From contig JABBOT010000001.1 in the NCBI GenBank assembly GCA_016165875.1, forward strand, positions 35,519,011-35,583,010: DNA of 64,000 nt, written 5' to 3'. Made by a program: the position numbers and the translations under genes. The number at the start of each line of letters is the position of its first letter. The first letter of the stretch is position 1. This DNA comes from Acanthopleura granulata. Taxonomy: Eukaryota > Mollusca > Polyplacophora > Chitonida > Chitonidae. The notes under the pieces are model-generated. The model was not told the origin of the DNA, searched no databases, and was given only the letters and a program-made list of their open reading frames with translations. Shown here in pieces: positions 11,301 through 26,300 of the stretch.

Positions 11301-14300
11301 TGATGGTTACATCGGCCATCATAGCTACGGTACGGTCCACGTATGGCTCCACAGCTCACTGGCAGAAACGGACACCGTACATTGTTTAAACGAGCTGCTT
11401 GTGTGAGGAGATAGTCTTGAAGCGAGCGGCTCGAGTTGGACTTTCTGTTGGAAAAAAATCAATAGGGTAATGTGCCCTTGCTGGATTTCCGTACTGTTGA
11501 AGTAGTGGCACAAGGTTCTTAGCATACAGTGGGGCTTCTGTTGGAGGTACAATACAACCATGCTCGAAGGCTAATGCTGGAGGGACAATACAAGCAGGCC
11601 TGAAAGCAAATGCTGGAGGGACATTACAAGCAGGCCTGAAAGCAAATGCTGGAGGGACATTACAAGCAGGCCTGAAAGCAAATGCTGGAGGGACATTACA
11701 AGCAGGCTTGAAAACTAATGCTGGGGGTACTATAACAAGCAGGCTTGAAAGGCTTGAAAGGGGTACTATTCACGCAGACATGAAGACTAATGTTGGAGGT
11801 ACTATACAAGCAGGCTTTAAGGCTAATGTTGGGGGTACTATACAAGCTAGCCTGAAGGCTAATGGTACGACAACAAACAGGTTTGAAGGACAATGATGGT
11901 ATTAATTCATGCAGATTTGAAAATTAATGTCATATTTCTACCAGTGCAAGCAAGCTTGATGGCTGACAATCGGGTATAGAAGCAAGCAAAGGCTAATGTT
12001 GACAGTAGTAGGCCCTACGTGCAGGCCTGCAGGCTGATGAAGGTAGTACACATTTTTGTCTAGAAACTGCGCATCCTTCTCACATATTCCTTGCTTGGGT
12101 TTACAATTTTCATTCTTTTACTTGGTGATAGAGAACAGCTGTTTATAGTGGAGGTAATCGGGAGAACCTAACAGCTTCCCTGGCCGAACTGCGAAGTCAA
12201 ATTACCTGGATTCTATACAGCTGTGATCTCATTGATGAGAGACCATGAAGACCCCACCGCCTGTTTAAGATTCAGATAAACCAGGCAGCTCGCCGCTCAT
12301 TGCTTCTGTTTAAATGGCAGTCTAATGCCACTGAACAGTAGATCTTAAAAGAGCTCACTGAGACACCGACGGTGACACCAACTTCAGTTTCCGCACACTA
12401 CAAATACCTCGCCCTATACTTAGTAACGGCGAGTTGAGAATGAAACGAGGGGCGCTTGCCAAACAATCTTGATAGTACGCCACCTTATGAATTCATACCT
12501 ACCTGGTAATGTCAATTATCCGGTTAATGATCCGACTGTTACGCTTGATGGTTTCGGCGGAGAGTGGAGCCGAGTGCGCCGACATCATCGGCGGAGCGAT
12601 GACCTTGAACTCTGAAGCTGGAAGATCCACATCTGAAAGGAAGAAAATCAAACTACAAAGCCTCAATACTCAGCATTTAAAATTTAAAAATGGCGACAAC
12701 CGGCCCGCCATGCAAATGAAAACCCTAGTCTGTCAGAGTACTAGTGAAAGGTGGCCAATGGAATCCATCATGTATCAGATCAACTCCAAAATATGTCAGG
12801 TTTTTATTTTTCTCGCTACATTATGTAGATAAACATTTCATCAGCTGTATATCAGGGCAAAAGAACTGTACGTGTATTCAGGCGCCTTTCCATTGTGCCT
12901 TCATCCTCTCTGTACTTTTCTAGTGCCTTTAGAACCAAGTTCTCTGCCTGGTTTTCGTCCGTCAGGGCATCTGCTTGGTTCAACCCAGCTTCCGTCTGGA
13001 CTGAAAACTGAAGGCAAGTGTTGTAAGCTTTTTTGGTTATATTTGACCACAATAAATTAACCGTTGTGCATTTCTGACTAAAGAGAATTTAACGTCATTG
13101 TCACATGTAGTTCGGTTCTGGAAATACAATGGTTAATATATGTATACTGATTAAGAATGCTAGGATTGTACTTCGTGTTCAACAATTTTTCAGTTATATA
13201 ACGACGAGGAATCCGTAGAAAGTATACATATATTCTTTGTCTTGTGGCAGGGCGAATGCTGCCGCCACTGGATCATTATGCCGAAGACACCTGACAGGAC
13301 ACCACACCCAGTCACATTACAGGACCTACCAGTCCTGTTTCCTTGCTCTGAACTCTCAGTGGTGAGCGCCAAACTATGCAGCAACAAATTCTATTTTTGA
13401 AGTCTTTGGCATGAGCCCAGATTGATCCACCGATCCGGAGGCGAGCGCGCTAACTACTAGGCCACTGATACAGTCACAGTGGTAAATGAATGACATTCAA
13501 GAAAAGGCGACATGAAGAATTTGTTGACTGCCTGGTGTTAACCGCCGTGCTCAGAAATTTTCATTTATGGGAGAGTGTGTAAGAAACCTTCAGGTCAGGT
13601 ACCTGAAAAGTTTATACTGATCGAGGCATCCACCAAAAAGGAACCTGTCTCAACGATGTGTTTTCTCAGATAATAGGGCAACTTCTTACCAATCACAATG
13701 ACCAATGATTGATTTATTTATATATTTAATTAGTGCTTCACGCCGGATACTCAAAAATATTTCACTTTATACGATGGTGGCCAGCATTATGGTGGGGGGA
13801 AGCCTGGAAGAAACCCACGACCATTCCACGGCTGACTGCTTGCAGACCTTCCTATGTACGATTGGAGTGGACGCAATTACCATTAAGGAGCATAACACGC
13901 CGATGTAACCTATGGCAACAGAGATATTGTCAGTCTTAAAATCAAACCATCACAACAAGGTTAAGAGTTCTTTGTAAATGACAACCCACTCCGTCACAAC
14001 TCACTGCTTCCTGTTACCAAGGCCTTTAGAAGTCCTAGCTGGGGAGTCTAAATTTCGTCGACCATGTTAGAACCATGTCTAACGCTTGAATCAACAGTCA
14101 ACCTACCTGTTCTAGGAACAGCATCCATGCCACGCTGCACTGAAGTATTCTATAGAACAGAAACAAATTCATGAAAGCTAGTGTGAAAAACTAACCAAAA
14201 TGTTTTTTGCTGTTTAGACAGGTTATCTGATGGACGATCGTAGGTTCACAGGGATCCTCAAGGAATATAACTTTCTCAATGAACTGATTTATTTGACTGT

Positions 14301-17300
14301 CGCTTAATGCTATATACAGTATCTCAGTTTTTATGGGTGAAGGAAAATGGAGTGTCCGGTTTATTTGCCTATATAATCGGCAAACTAATGAAGAACCTTC
14401 CCACAACATATGGTTGGGAAAAGTCCAGTTTGTGATTAAATCCACATCGCCCAATACGCCCACATCTTGCCTTTACAACTGGAAAGTTGCTGTAGAGAAA
14501 AATATGCGGTCTACACCAGCTCATCACATGTTGATTTTGAACAGCAGAATATTTCGATCAACGAACGGGCGTCGCTCTATCACGTGACAGCAGCTTCAAC
14601 TTTACAAATGCCCAGGTCTATATGACAAGACATTACGCTAGTCACGGACACGTTAGCACTTATACATGTACCATTGTCAGAAGGGGAATATCAAGCGGTG
14701 CAAATGAATGGAATTTAATGATTATTTGGTGTATTCCAAGGCCGCAGAAGGATGATTCACGCTACCGGTGCAAATAAAAAGGAAGCCGTCGCTTTTATTT
14801 TTCAAGATTCAGCCAGCCGAGGGGTAGGCTTGATAGGAATATTTTGCGCATCTTGACGTCCTTAATATAGTTGCTTAAGATGTTAACTGAAGCTTACGTT
14901 TGTGACGGAGGCAGACAAAAGAGGCGATGTTCCTTAACTCAACCTCCTGACATTACCTAAAAATCCCATTAAAGTTATCGCCCGCGGGCTTCGAGAGCAA
15001 ATATATAACGTACAGATTTTGTCGCCCATGTTAAAACCGGGAGCTGTCTTCATTTCCACACCACCACACTTGTGTGCATACAAAACTCGTTCAAAATAAG
15101 AAAAGCAGATCATTTGTTGCTTTTTTTCCAGTGAAATCTGGTTATGTAAGACGATTGCAGGCTGCATGATTCGACATTAGCATTCACTAGGGGAAAGGAC
15201 GAGAAGCCCCAGCAGTGACTGGCAGCAATGCAAATTCTGCTGCGAAATGATTTAAATACAATATTTATTTGATTGGTGTTCTACGTCGTACTCAGTGTCG
15301 TTCATAGGACCGCGGCTAGATATAATAACAACGTGGCAAAACATACGACAACAAATCATCGTGCCCTGGACGCACGTGGAGAATATATACCGGAAATGCA
15401 GCCTCTTAACCAAAGGAAGCTTACCTGAAGATACGGGGGTAATTAATTTTCTCGTCCATGTCAGTCACACGCCACTGTCAGCTCCACGACATAAACAGCC
15501 AAATGACGACAGTTTGTTCAGCATGAAAACACGTAAGCTTTCTGCGCATGTACAGTTTGGACTTCATGTAACCTGATTTTTAGTCCTTTATCGCATGCCC
15601 CACCCCTCCCCTCAAACGCCTTCGGTCAAGGCACTTTTATTTGCATCTCATTAAATAAATAAGCTGGTATTTAAATTACGCAGTTTCATAAAAATGACAC
15701 GCTTTTCGAGTAACTGAACACATCACTGAATGAATTTACGACATTTTATTTTTCAAATACTTAAACGTCTGAAATATGTTTGTTTGTGTTTTCTTCCTCG
15801 CAGTGTATTGTCAGTTTGAAATCGTCTGGGCAGAAGTACTCGTCATGTAAGCCGTCATGAAGACAAGTATAATACGGAAAGAGTCAGCTTTAGCCTGCCT
15901 TATCATTTTAAATACAGAACAATGGTAGGGTATATCTCTTGTGTAGGTTTATGCATTTATCTTATATGGTTGAGGTTTAATTGTACTGCTGTGAAGGAAA
16001 TTAGATATACGTAGTGAGAGAAGAAGCGTCTAGGACCGTTTTTATTAGGCTTTTCATTAAGGGTCTCCTGATGTTAGATAACTACAGATTTATATTTGGC
16101 AATATCTTTGTTCGTGCTAAACATAACACAACAATGATTGGCCCAAAATAGTCTTTATGAAACAGCGAATATTTTTAAAACTATCAGTGATGAAGAATGG
16201 CTTAATTATTATCTCTGATCACAGTCCTGTCTTCTTCCACAAGGTCGTGTTTTTCAATGAGGTTACTTTAAGGTTGGAACCAATAAAAATTGTCTGTCTG
16301 TACACAGACATCTTAGCTTTCAATTCTAGGTAGTTGTCCCCATGATTCGTCACTTGTAAATGCACAAGAGTGACAAGCTGGTTCCAATTTGGACAAATTT
16401 CAGGTCCAACCGCCATGTTTGCTTGCATACTATTCACAGCGCCAGTACAATATATTCTACAAAGACTACTACTCCGTACATACATTTGAAAATGAACATT
16501 CATCAATGAAAAGATTTCTGTACAAAGCATGCCACTGGTGTAAGTTATGTAAAGCTAGAATAGAAACTCGCCCCCTATCTCCCAAGTACACATATTTCCT
16601 GAACGTCTTGTTACCCAGCACTGTGAGGAGTATGCATTCAAAAATGTGACCGCGAGTGGATCAGATCAGTTTTACGTTCAATTGGCTTTACCAGTGATGA
16701 CACGGGGGGAGGGGGAGACGGGGGGGGGGGGGGCAACTACCTTGAACTGACAGCTAAAGCGGCCCATCCACGGGCAATATTATTGTGAAAAATATAGACG
16801 CAACAATAATGACGATTGTATTTTGGGAGTCTATTTTCTACAAGTCTTCAATACCACCTATTCACGTTCAACATGATTGACAATATCGTACACTGACAAT
16901 GTTATTGACAATAATATTGAACGTGGATGGGCCGCTTAAGGCGTCTATAAATATGGATAGACTGGCCCCAAACCTCGATGTATTGAAGACAGTACGGGAA
17001 AACGCAGAAGCTGTGATCGTATTCGTAATCACATAACCCTACAGAGCTACATACTTAATTATATGCTAGGTCAATGGCAAGAGCTAAACGGTGTAGATAT
17101 TTAATTCTCACACATGTAAAAATCATTACATACAACAACCCTTATGTTTTCATCCACGGCATTCCTTCTGAGGTAATGGGCTAAAGACATGTAACTGACA
17201 TGAACAATTAACTTCAAATCGTTCATCTGACACTGCTGTTGTCAGAAATTTTGAAAAATGTGTACAGGATGGCCTACAGGTATATAAAAGGCTTGTTTTA

Positions 17301-20300
17301 TGTCTTACCTTTAGTGGTTAACTTGAGATTATAAAAATGTTCGCATGTTCTAGTCGATTTCATTGTCTAGCAAGATGATATGATAGAATTAGAAAGAATT
17401 TAATCTTGAGTACAGTCTTAATATTATCCTGGTAATATATGTATTTCGAGAGTTATTTTGCTGAGTTGGTTGTTGAGCTATGTAAATTATGAATGTAGGA
17501 AAAAAGAGAATCGTCCTCAGATTTATGCGTTTTCTATTTTATGTCACACCTTTAAATGGTGCGTACCCTTAAATGACAGTCTAAAACTGGCTACACAGTA
17601 CATTACCTTTCACGAATATATTGTTCCACTGTTAATGTAATATATGAGTGACTACAGCACACTGATAACCATATGACCATCGCTATATGACTGTCTCCAT
17701 GTTTAAATCATATTACCACGAGTCATCGAATGTTTCTGAGAGTTAGTGGCGGCTCTAAAATATTGATTCATCGTCATATAAATACATGTTTGGCCAAAAG
17801 AAGGACACGACTAAAATAAAAACAAGGAACTGTACATTCGTAAAAAACAGGTGGCGTTCAATCACAAGCTTGACGTCACAACGATTGCATGAGAAAGTGG
17901 AAAACCGGACAGAGCCTGAAGAGAGTCACTGTCCTTTACAGTCACATACAGTACAATTCCTACCTAGGCATGGATGGCGCTGACAAAAGTTTTACAATGT
18001 GATGGCAACGTAGATAAATCTTACTGCAATGCAGCGATCTTACTGCGAGTAAGCACGTAAGTGCGCAAATGCATGAAAACATAAATGTGAAACCAGGGGA
18101 AACCTTATTACTTTCTCCCTGAAAAGTTTGAGTTCCATATCGGATGTATTTTCATACTAAGTCACTGGATATGACACCCTATAATCAAGGAAACCACTGT
18201 CAGCTTACATCGCAAACATAATCATTTTTCAACGCAATGCCATTCTGGATGATTGCTCTGCTCTTCTTATGTAATAAAAATTCTATCCAAACGAACAACA
18301 TCAAAATTTACATGGTGATAATTTTATTCTGGTGTGAGAAGGTATAGATGTGCATGGTAATCAGTGCAGAAACTATATCTATTCAGAAAGGTAAAAAAAT
18401 ATCGTGAACAATGGGATCTGTGCTGTACAGTTCTCACTCAGTCACCCATCAGTCATTCGCTAGAACTCAAGAATAATGGAGCCTCTAGTTAGACGATAAA
18501 GAAAGTCCCACCGTATCATGTGGCTTGTAGAAAATGTTAAGCGACTTTAGTTGGCTTTAATTTACCGAGCATGGGTCTGGCTGTGTTCCGGGGGTAGTAA
18601 TAACACCTCTATCCTTCGGGAATTACCGCCACTCAAGTTCACAAACATTCGACTCCACAGTATTCTCCATCGTTCGTCTGCACTAAATAACATTTTATGA
18701 AACATTTTTCTTCTCACGCTCATGCAGTAGGAGGGTAAATGTAATCAGAAAATAGTTGCACTGCATCCATTTGTGACAACTCTTGCACATGGCAGAGTAG
18801 GACCTTTTTGTTTACCTTCAGCGATAATAGAGTTGTAATTGGAAACTCCCCTAGATTTGTTGGTGGCGGCAACTGGGGTACCCAGAGTAGGCCACCGATC
18901 CACGTTAGGTACCTCACAAACCTCCTGACTTTGGGCCTCGGCCGAAGAAATATGACCATATGACACAGCGTTACAGTTGGCCTATATGCGGTAGAACGCA
19001 GAAAATACAGTCTACATCCATATCACATTACACGACACCACGACGAAGTCTGTTGAAGTATAGCAGTAAGTTAAGAGAATTATTCTGTATACAAACAAAA
19101 CAGTTTGGGTGTCTTTATACCCTTAGTATAAAACATTATAAGTTATTCCAGGTTTTCACACATATTGGCAGCTGATATTATAACTTTATTATGTAACTTA
19201 CTCTCGTACCTACCGTTGGCTTACTCTGTCTTTATTAACTAAAGTTAGTCAAAAGTACTTACAGCATACGAAAGTTTAAATGATGTTGTTGTTTTTTTGT
19301 TTTTTGTTTTTTGTCAGTTACAAATGTCTAACTAAAACAGATAAAAGATGGCACTCTAATTTAAACAAGCCAGATCACTTTACAGAAAATTAACGTCAAC
19401 TGACTTCAGAATAGGAAAAAGCCATTACAAACAAGCTATTTATTTATTTACTTATTTAATTGAGGTTTCACGCCGTACTCAACAATATTTCACTTATACG
19501 ACGTAGGCCAGCATTATGGTGGGAGGAAACCGGGCAGGTCGGAGGGGGAGGGGGACCCACGACCATCCGCAGGTTGCTGGTGGACCTTCCCACGTATGGT
19601 TGGAGAGGAAGATGGACTTTGAAACAAGCCATGTCTAGCACCTTTCTGTAGGTAAGCAAGATCCATTTATATCGAGCACTAAAATGACAAATTCAGTGAA
19701 CATGTTTTTAATTTATACAGATACCTCAGCCCAAATGTTAAAACCATTATACAGAAGCGTCAGTCAAAATGTACTCACCCTAAGTGAAAAAGCATCACCA
19801 TTATGCTGACACGTCAGTCACAGTGTCCTCACATTGAGTGAGCAAAGCCATTATACAGACACGTCAGTCAGAGTGTCCTCACACTGAGTGAGCAAAGCCA
19901 TTATACAGACACGTCAGTCACAGTGTCCTCACATTGAGTGAGCAAAGCCATTATACAGACACGTCAGTCAGAGTGTCCTCACATTGAGTGAGCAAAGCCA
20001 TTATACAGACACGTCAGTCACAGTGTGCTCACATTGAGTAAGCAAAGCCATTATACAGACACGTCTGTCACAGTGTCCTCACATTGAGTAAGCAGAGCCA
20101 TCATATAGACACGTCGGTCAAAGTGTCTTCACATTAAGCGAGCAACACTAGTATACAGACACGTCAGTCAAAGTGTCTTCACATTGAGCGAGCAACACTA
20201 GTATATAGACACGTCAGTCAAAGTGTCCTCACATCATACAGATACAGTCAGTCAAAACATCAGAGTGAGTAAGTAGTACACCATTATACAGACACGTCAG

Positions 20301-23300
20301 TCTAAATGTCATTCCCGTTTGTACACACCATTATATAGATACATCAGTCAAACCACCTCCTCGGTGAGTAAGCGACACCATTATACAATTTAGTCAAAAT
20401 GTCATCACTGTATGCTTGGGTTTTAAGTGCCATCAATGTAAGTAAATAAGCAACACCATTCAGCAATCGTCAAAATATAGAAAGCAACGCCTTTATACAG
20501 AGACATCAAAATAAATATTTCGTCGGTTTAAGCAACGATTGTGCAAAAACGTCAGTCAAAATACCCCCCTCCCCCCGTCCTCCACAACCGTTAGCACGGG
20601 AAACAGAAACGCCCATCCCAATTACTCCTGCTTTAGATATGCACATCATTGTAGAGAGACTGACCACGATACTACAGACATCAGTCCTTCCTTCCTTCCT
20701 TCTACAGTATCGGTACTATTAGAATTTCATACATTTTGTGATTTCACACATAGACACACCGGGCCTCTGCCTTGTGCTAATACAGTTCATTTCGCGATTT
20801 TGCACAATATCATACAAACGGTATCAGTTCTTTGTGTCAGGTACAAGTCCATAACAATTCCATACATAAAGGATTTTGTGCCCAGGCTTGTCTGCTGCAA
20901 ATCTGTACTTTCACAAATTTGTACATCATCGTTGTTATTCATGAGTCTACAGCGCCGCCATGTACTCCTTTGACATTTCAGCATATGCACACAACAGTAT
21001 GTGGTTAAAATCCATACAACCGAGCCACGATCAGTAGAATATTAACAGCATAATTGTGTCAGCACTGATTTTATTACACACGTCAGTGCAGTTTATCACG
21101 ACATTTCATTCAAATGAATGAAAAACAATGCAATTACATGGTCACCCATACTTGTATTCAAAGTGCTTGGCAGTTTAACGTGTAGCTTTGCAGTCACTTA
21201 GAAAGAGGATCTGAAACAACATAATATGACAAAATGTTAATGGAAAGGTACATAAATAAAGTTTTGTACTGATGAACAATATGAAATATCCCTAACTTTA
21301 ACAAAACGTAGCATGTCTGTGAGGAATATCACGCAAGTCTTCCTGTAAGCGTGAGATTCCAAGATACAACATTCGGTCTAAAACATAGACATATAGATAT
21401 ACATATATATAAACATGTATATATTACACACCTAAGGTATATTAATCATGAAAGGAAGTATAGTAATTACACCAAGTGAAGACCTCCTCATAATGTAAAA
21501 ACATGTTTCCTTTTGTAATATAGGTGGAGCAAACAATCATCATCCTGTTCATACAGATATTTCGTAAAAGATGAGCTCCACGTAAAATACATCTGTAGTC
21601 CAAGAGGAGGTCATTTTTCTTTATCTCTGCAGCCATGTTTGGATTCTCCTACAGTTTAAAATATGCGCGACTCTAGGAAGTTCATACCAATGGAACCATT
21701 TTGGCTGTTACCATACATGGCAGCATGCTCACCACAACGTGAGGCCTAGTTATAAGTACCTGAACAGTAGGACGGATCAAAGGCCGATCTGTGATCAAAC
21801 CAAGCGTGTTCTTGTGTCAGCGTTCTTTGCAATGGATTGAAGAGACACTCGTAGCCACGTGACTGCAATAACGTCTGTACGCATGACACAAACTGCCGGA
21901 AGTAACTAAAATAAACAGCAAACAGTTTATCACTCAAGGGATGAAGTAAGATTAGACAAAATTATCCTCAGTTAATTTATACCGTAGAAGTTCTATGTTT
22001 ATTTGTTTTGTTTTTTTTTTTTATATTTTTTCTTCATTTTATTGTTTTAAGAAAAGATCACAGTGAGACTTTTCTCATATCCCCTATTAAGTAAATGCAA
22101 TCATCCACCCTTTTCGATTCCGCCAAGAGGTAACTTAAAGATAAACTGTCCCGGTTCTGTTTTTCACATTAGTTAACTGAATGAAATACCCGTGATATGA
22201 GGAAATTAGGCAAACAAGAAATGCATCTTATGAGTATTTTTACTAGTAGAAAATAAACATATATTTAACACCAAAAATTCCGGTAAGAAAAGCACGCATC
22301 GCTTCTCTGCTCATGAATGGTGCTAGTCTGCCAAACATGCGTGACGTAATAATAGCATTTCCGGTTTTGAGGAGTAATGTTTACTGGTTTATATGTAGGA
22401 TAAAAAAAACGTCCCTTCAAAATGGTTAGAGAATAATTCAGACTGTTTATTCGGTTCGAAATGGTCACTTTACATGGCAATTATCAATTTTCGTCGGCAA
22501 TTCGGTGTGTGGCACAGTTGGCAGAACGGCACACCGCCACTATGACATCGTAAACAAGGGGTACATCAACGGCAGATAAGCATTTAGAGAATACCAAGCT
22601 TCACAAAACTTGAAAAAAGTATATTTTTAAAAACATTTAACAATTTTTATTCTTTAAATCACTTCGGCTCAATGTTTCGGATGCCTTTAGGATACTCTGT
22701 GCCAGTTTGGGGCGAAAAAATTGACCACCCGGGACAGTTCACGTTTAATGTGGCAGCAAATGGTCCATGGTAGGAACTGACCTGCACTTAAAGTTGTCAT
22801 TGCGTTGCTGTTGAATAAAGCCTAGTACAACGTTACAGGTGTCCCCAGTGATTTGAAGAATGGACTGTCCGTCAGAGCAGAGACGTTCGTCGGGAACATC
22901 TGTTGTAACACAAAATGTGTCTTAAGATGGTCTTATAACATGAGTTTTCTTATTCAATTTAATGTTTTATTTAATTAAAGAGGTTTGCCCACGGCCATTG
23001 GCCTCTTGGGGTTCTCCTCAACAAAACAGATTACAAACACAAGTATTTGCAGATAAGGGCTACATAAGAATCACATAGGACGACGGGCAATATAATCTTA
23101 CGGGGGGGGGGGGATCTTCTATAGGACTTCAACTGTAAAAGGAAAAAACACGTAAAGAGGAACTGAATAACCTAGTGGGACCCGGTATATTATTTATTCA
23201 TCTTTACAGTGGGAAATAATAAGTTATAAGATATGGTCAAAAATGCAATGCAAAATGACCAACGATCAATGTGATTGAAATTCAAATAAGCGTGTTTAAC

Positions 23301-26300
23301 AAATATACATATATATTTAAGTATTAAACATAAGTGTTTAAAAGATTTAAATAGGCCAGTGTTATTATGCTATAATCTCTAAGTGTTTAATATTTGATGC
23401 ATAAAAGATGTTTAAAATTTAAACATCTGAATTTACATTGTCTAGGTCTTAGTTTACAGGCTATATTCACCTGACAGATACATGCGCACATACATACGCC
23501 TGAATAAATGAATATGACCTATTAGATAGAAAAATGGATAGCGTTGTATTTTAGACACCTGTTTTGAAACAGTCACAAAACTCCACACATTGGGAGAACT
23601 GCTTCCAAATGAGGCCTCTTACCGTTGCACTCTGACATGTTAGTTCCTGGTCCCGACCCTTCGGGCATGTAACCCGCCTGTTCCATGACGGTTTCCAGTT
23701 GAGCGGGGTGACAGGAGATGTCCACACTGGTCAGATATTCACTCACACACGTCACCGCCGCCGAGAAGTTTCTGTGGGTTACCAGAGAGCGGACGAATAT
23801 AATTTGTGATCACAAGGCAATTGACAGACAGACAGATTTCATTACTGTGACGGATTTTCCGCCATGACCAGTTTGACTTAATCAAATCAATAGTACTGAG
23901 ATTAGCATTTGAAATCTGGCGTATTCAAATCTCGTATTTTCTCGTGACTCACGGTGTTGCTAGTCATCCAGAACAGACTCAGATCTCTACTCTTGCTGTT
24001 CAGCAAATTTTAAATGACCCAAAACGTATTAGTGACGAGATGGGTTTTATGGACCTTAAACTGAAAGTAACTAAAGTAACAAATCAAAGTACACAGCCTT
24101 GGTGTCGGATCGTACTTAAACATAAACCGATACACTTACACACTAGATTATTAATCTAACACTTACGAGCACTGTGAAAACACCGGTGACATTGCCATCC
24201 TGGTCTGTGTTAGCCGGAAGGGTTGGCTTTCTGGTTTCCTACAGAATGAATGAGCCACCATGTCCAAAATATCCTCCTCACGACAGACATCATCTTGGTC
24301 GTAATCTTCAATGAAACCTGTAACATGGGTTTGGAAGGGCCATATGAAGCTAGTTTAAGTAAATTATATTATAAAGGAGAAAATTTCTATTTCCACTTTG
24401 AATGGTGACTTCTAAACTTCTAAATCTTCTAAACATAATTAGAACTCAAAGATTGCGTCAGAAATTATTTAATTGCACTTCGTAATACTTTCACGTACAC
24501 ATGTTTTTTCTTCCTCGCGCAACTCCACCAGGACACTTACTTAAGCACTGTTTGATGTGATTAGGATTGACTTCCGGTACTCTGCGCAGGTCTGTTTCCA
24601 GTCGCCGGATGATGTTTTGTATTGAGCAGGAAGTTCCAATGTTGCTCAGACCTCGTTGCACACATCTGGTCATGTATGCATAGATTCTGACAGGACACAC
24701 AAAACACAACTTACAACCATTTAAGTGGAATAGTACTCGAAATGTGCTATACCTTATTTTAAAACGTTATGTTATGTTTTAATTACACATGCAGATACTT
24801 TTCATTAATCTTTAACATTGTGTGATCTTTATTTAATCATTTGTACAAGGGTTTCGTGTCGGCTGGGCTTCGTGTCGACTGGTCTCTGTAAGATCTGAAT
24901 GTAAAAGACTACATCATAGAGAAGAAAACCAGGGCAGCGACGGCAGTGTGATAGTTGGATAATGGTTACATGTCATCGGTATAACCCGGCCTCTTGACAA
25001 TTTACCTCAGTTAGAGTTTTATTCTGACCGTTCATGTAAGTGTTTAAGAAATAACAACTTACACGCCTGAAGCACCATGGCTTAAACAGAATTAGATCAA
25101 AAGAAATTGCAGTAGTGTTAAATACAATATACAAGGCGTCACTGGTCTAGAATTAATCAAAGTCATATTTAATACATGTACAAACTACCATGAGAAGACC
25201 AATTACCAAGTTGGCAATGACGTCCAATTTTAACCAATCGCAAAAACTCAAATCCTTACTTGCAGAGTGTCACTGAAAAGTTCGGGGATGACTGAAGGGA
25301 GAGCACTGGGGAACAGCCAGCAAACACTCGGGTCTCGCGCTCTGTTAGATAACCTGTACACGGGGGGGACATAGATGGTCCTGCAATGCAGAAAATAAAA
25401 TCGCACTTCATGTACCTGTTGAATATCGGAGCATGTTACTGAAACGGAACGAGTTTATGAACGATAATCAAACAACCTTAGGTACTAGAACGACCATACA
25501 TGCCATTTGCTTACAATGTGTAACAGGAAAATGTACACATTGGGTCGAAAACAAAATTACTAATTATACACTTAGTATTGATGTTTTGTGTATTGCAGAT
25601 GTAAACCGTGCTAAAACAAATTTGCTGTAAGGAAAATCTAACCGGTGCATCTTGATAACGTGTCATTGCTGAGATAAGGGAACAAAGCTGCCGCTAGGTA
25701 GGTATGGCTTCCGCTGGTTATGCCGGGACAGTCAACATGGTTGTCACGAAGGGAGGCTCTCATGCAATAGAACAGCCATTTCAGGTTTCTGAAGGCAAAA
25801 GATTCCCAACACTGAGCAATGTTTATGCATCATCTAATGGGCAGAAAAGAAGTAACATATCAACATGAGCAGAATATAAAGAGAAACTTGTTTGCTTATT
25901 AATATTACTCACTTATTACACAGTTTAAGCGCTTGATCCACTCTCACAAAACTTTGCAAATCAATTTCTCGAAACTGTTCTCGTAATTGACGTTGCCTTA
26001 TGGGCTTATGATGTTATGTGAATTTGGTCAATGCATGGAGTCAAGATGTTTGAAGCCAAAGGCAGATGGTTTATTCCCTTTTTTCCGCCCATACCTGAAC
26101 AATTTAGGGGGAAATCACGGCGTAAAATCTAAAAACGAATGTCCCACATTTGTATATAGGTCTATGTGTATTTCGTGTAGATCATACAATGGCTTAAACA
26201 CCAATCACTCAGTGTTGTATCGAAAATCTGTAAGCCTGTATGTGCCTACCTGCACAATGTGTGCTCTCTAGCTCCTTCGCCCTCAATGGCGTTCATCATC

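Larger units (their letters stand above)
14140..21759 (-). other. Large intron 13 of the peroxidase gene
   Basis: 7.6 kb between the last cysteine module and the 33-nt exon. It holds SINE pieces, the 50-bp minisatellite, a run of about 12 G near 16,720, and a 30-bp GCCCATCCACG-type inverted pair (16,761 and 16,921). No exon was found, though a short one could be missed. Confidence 0.55.

Noticed and set aside
18720..18966. Possible retrotransposon fragment on the minus strand
   Set aside because: Two overlapping frames look protein-like, but I could find no gag, protease or reverse transcriptase motif.
19731..20540. Regular repeats resembling a CRISPR array
   Set aside because: The whole 50-bp unit is repeated, with no unique spacers, and the context is an animal intron. 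It is a minisatellite.
20539..20973. Plus-strand frame of 144 codons
   Set aside because: Begins in the decayed minisatellite and has no domain; probably chance.
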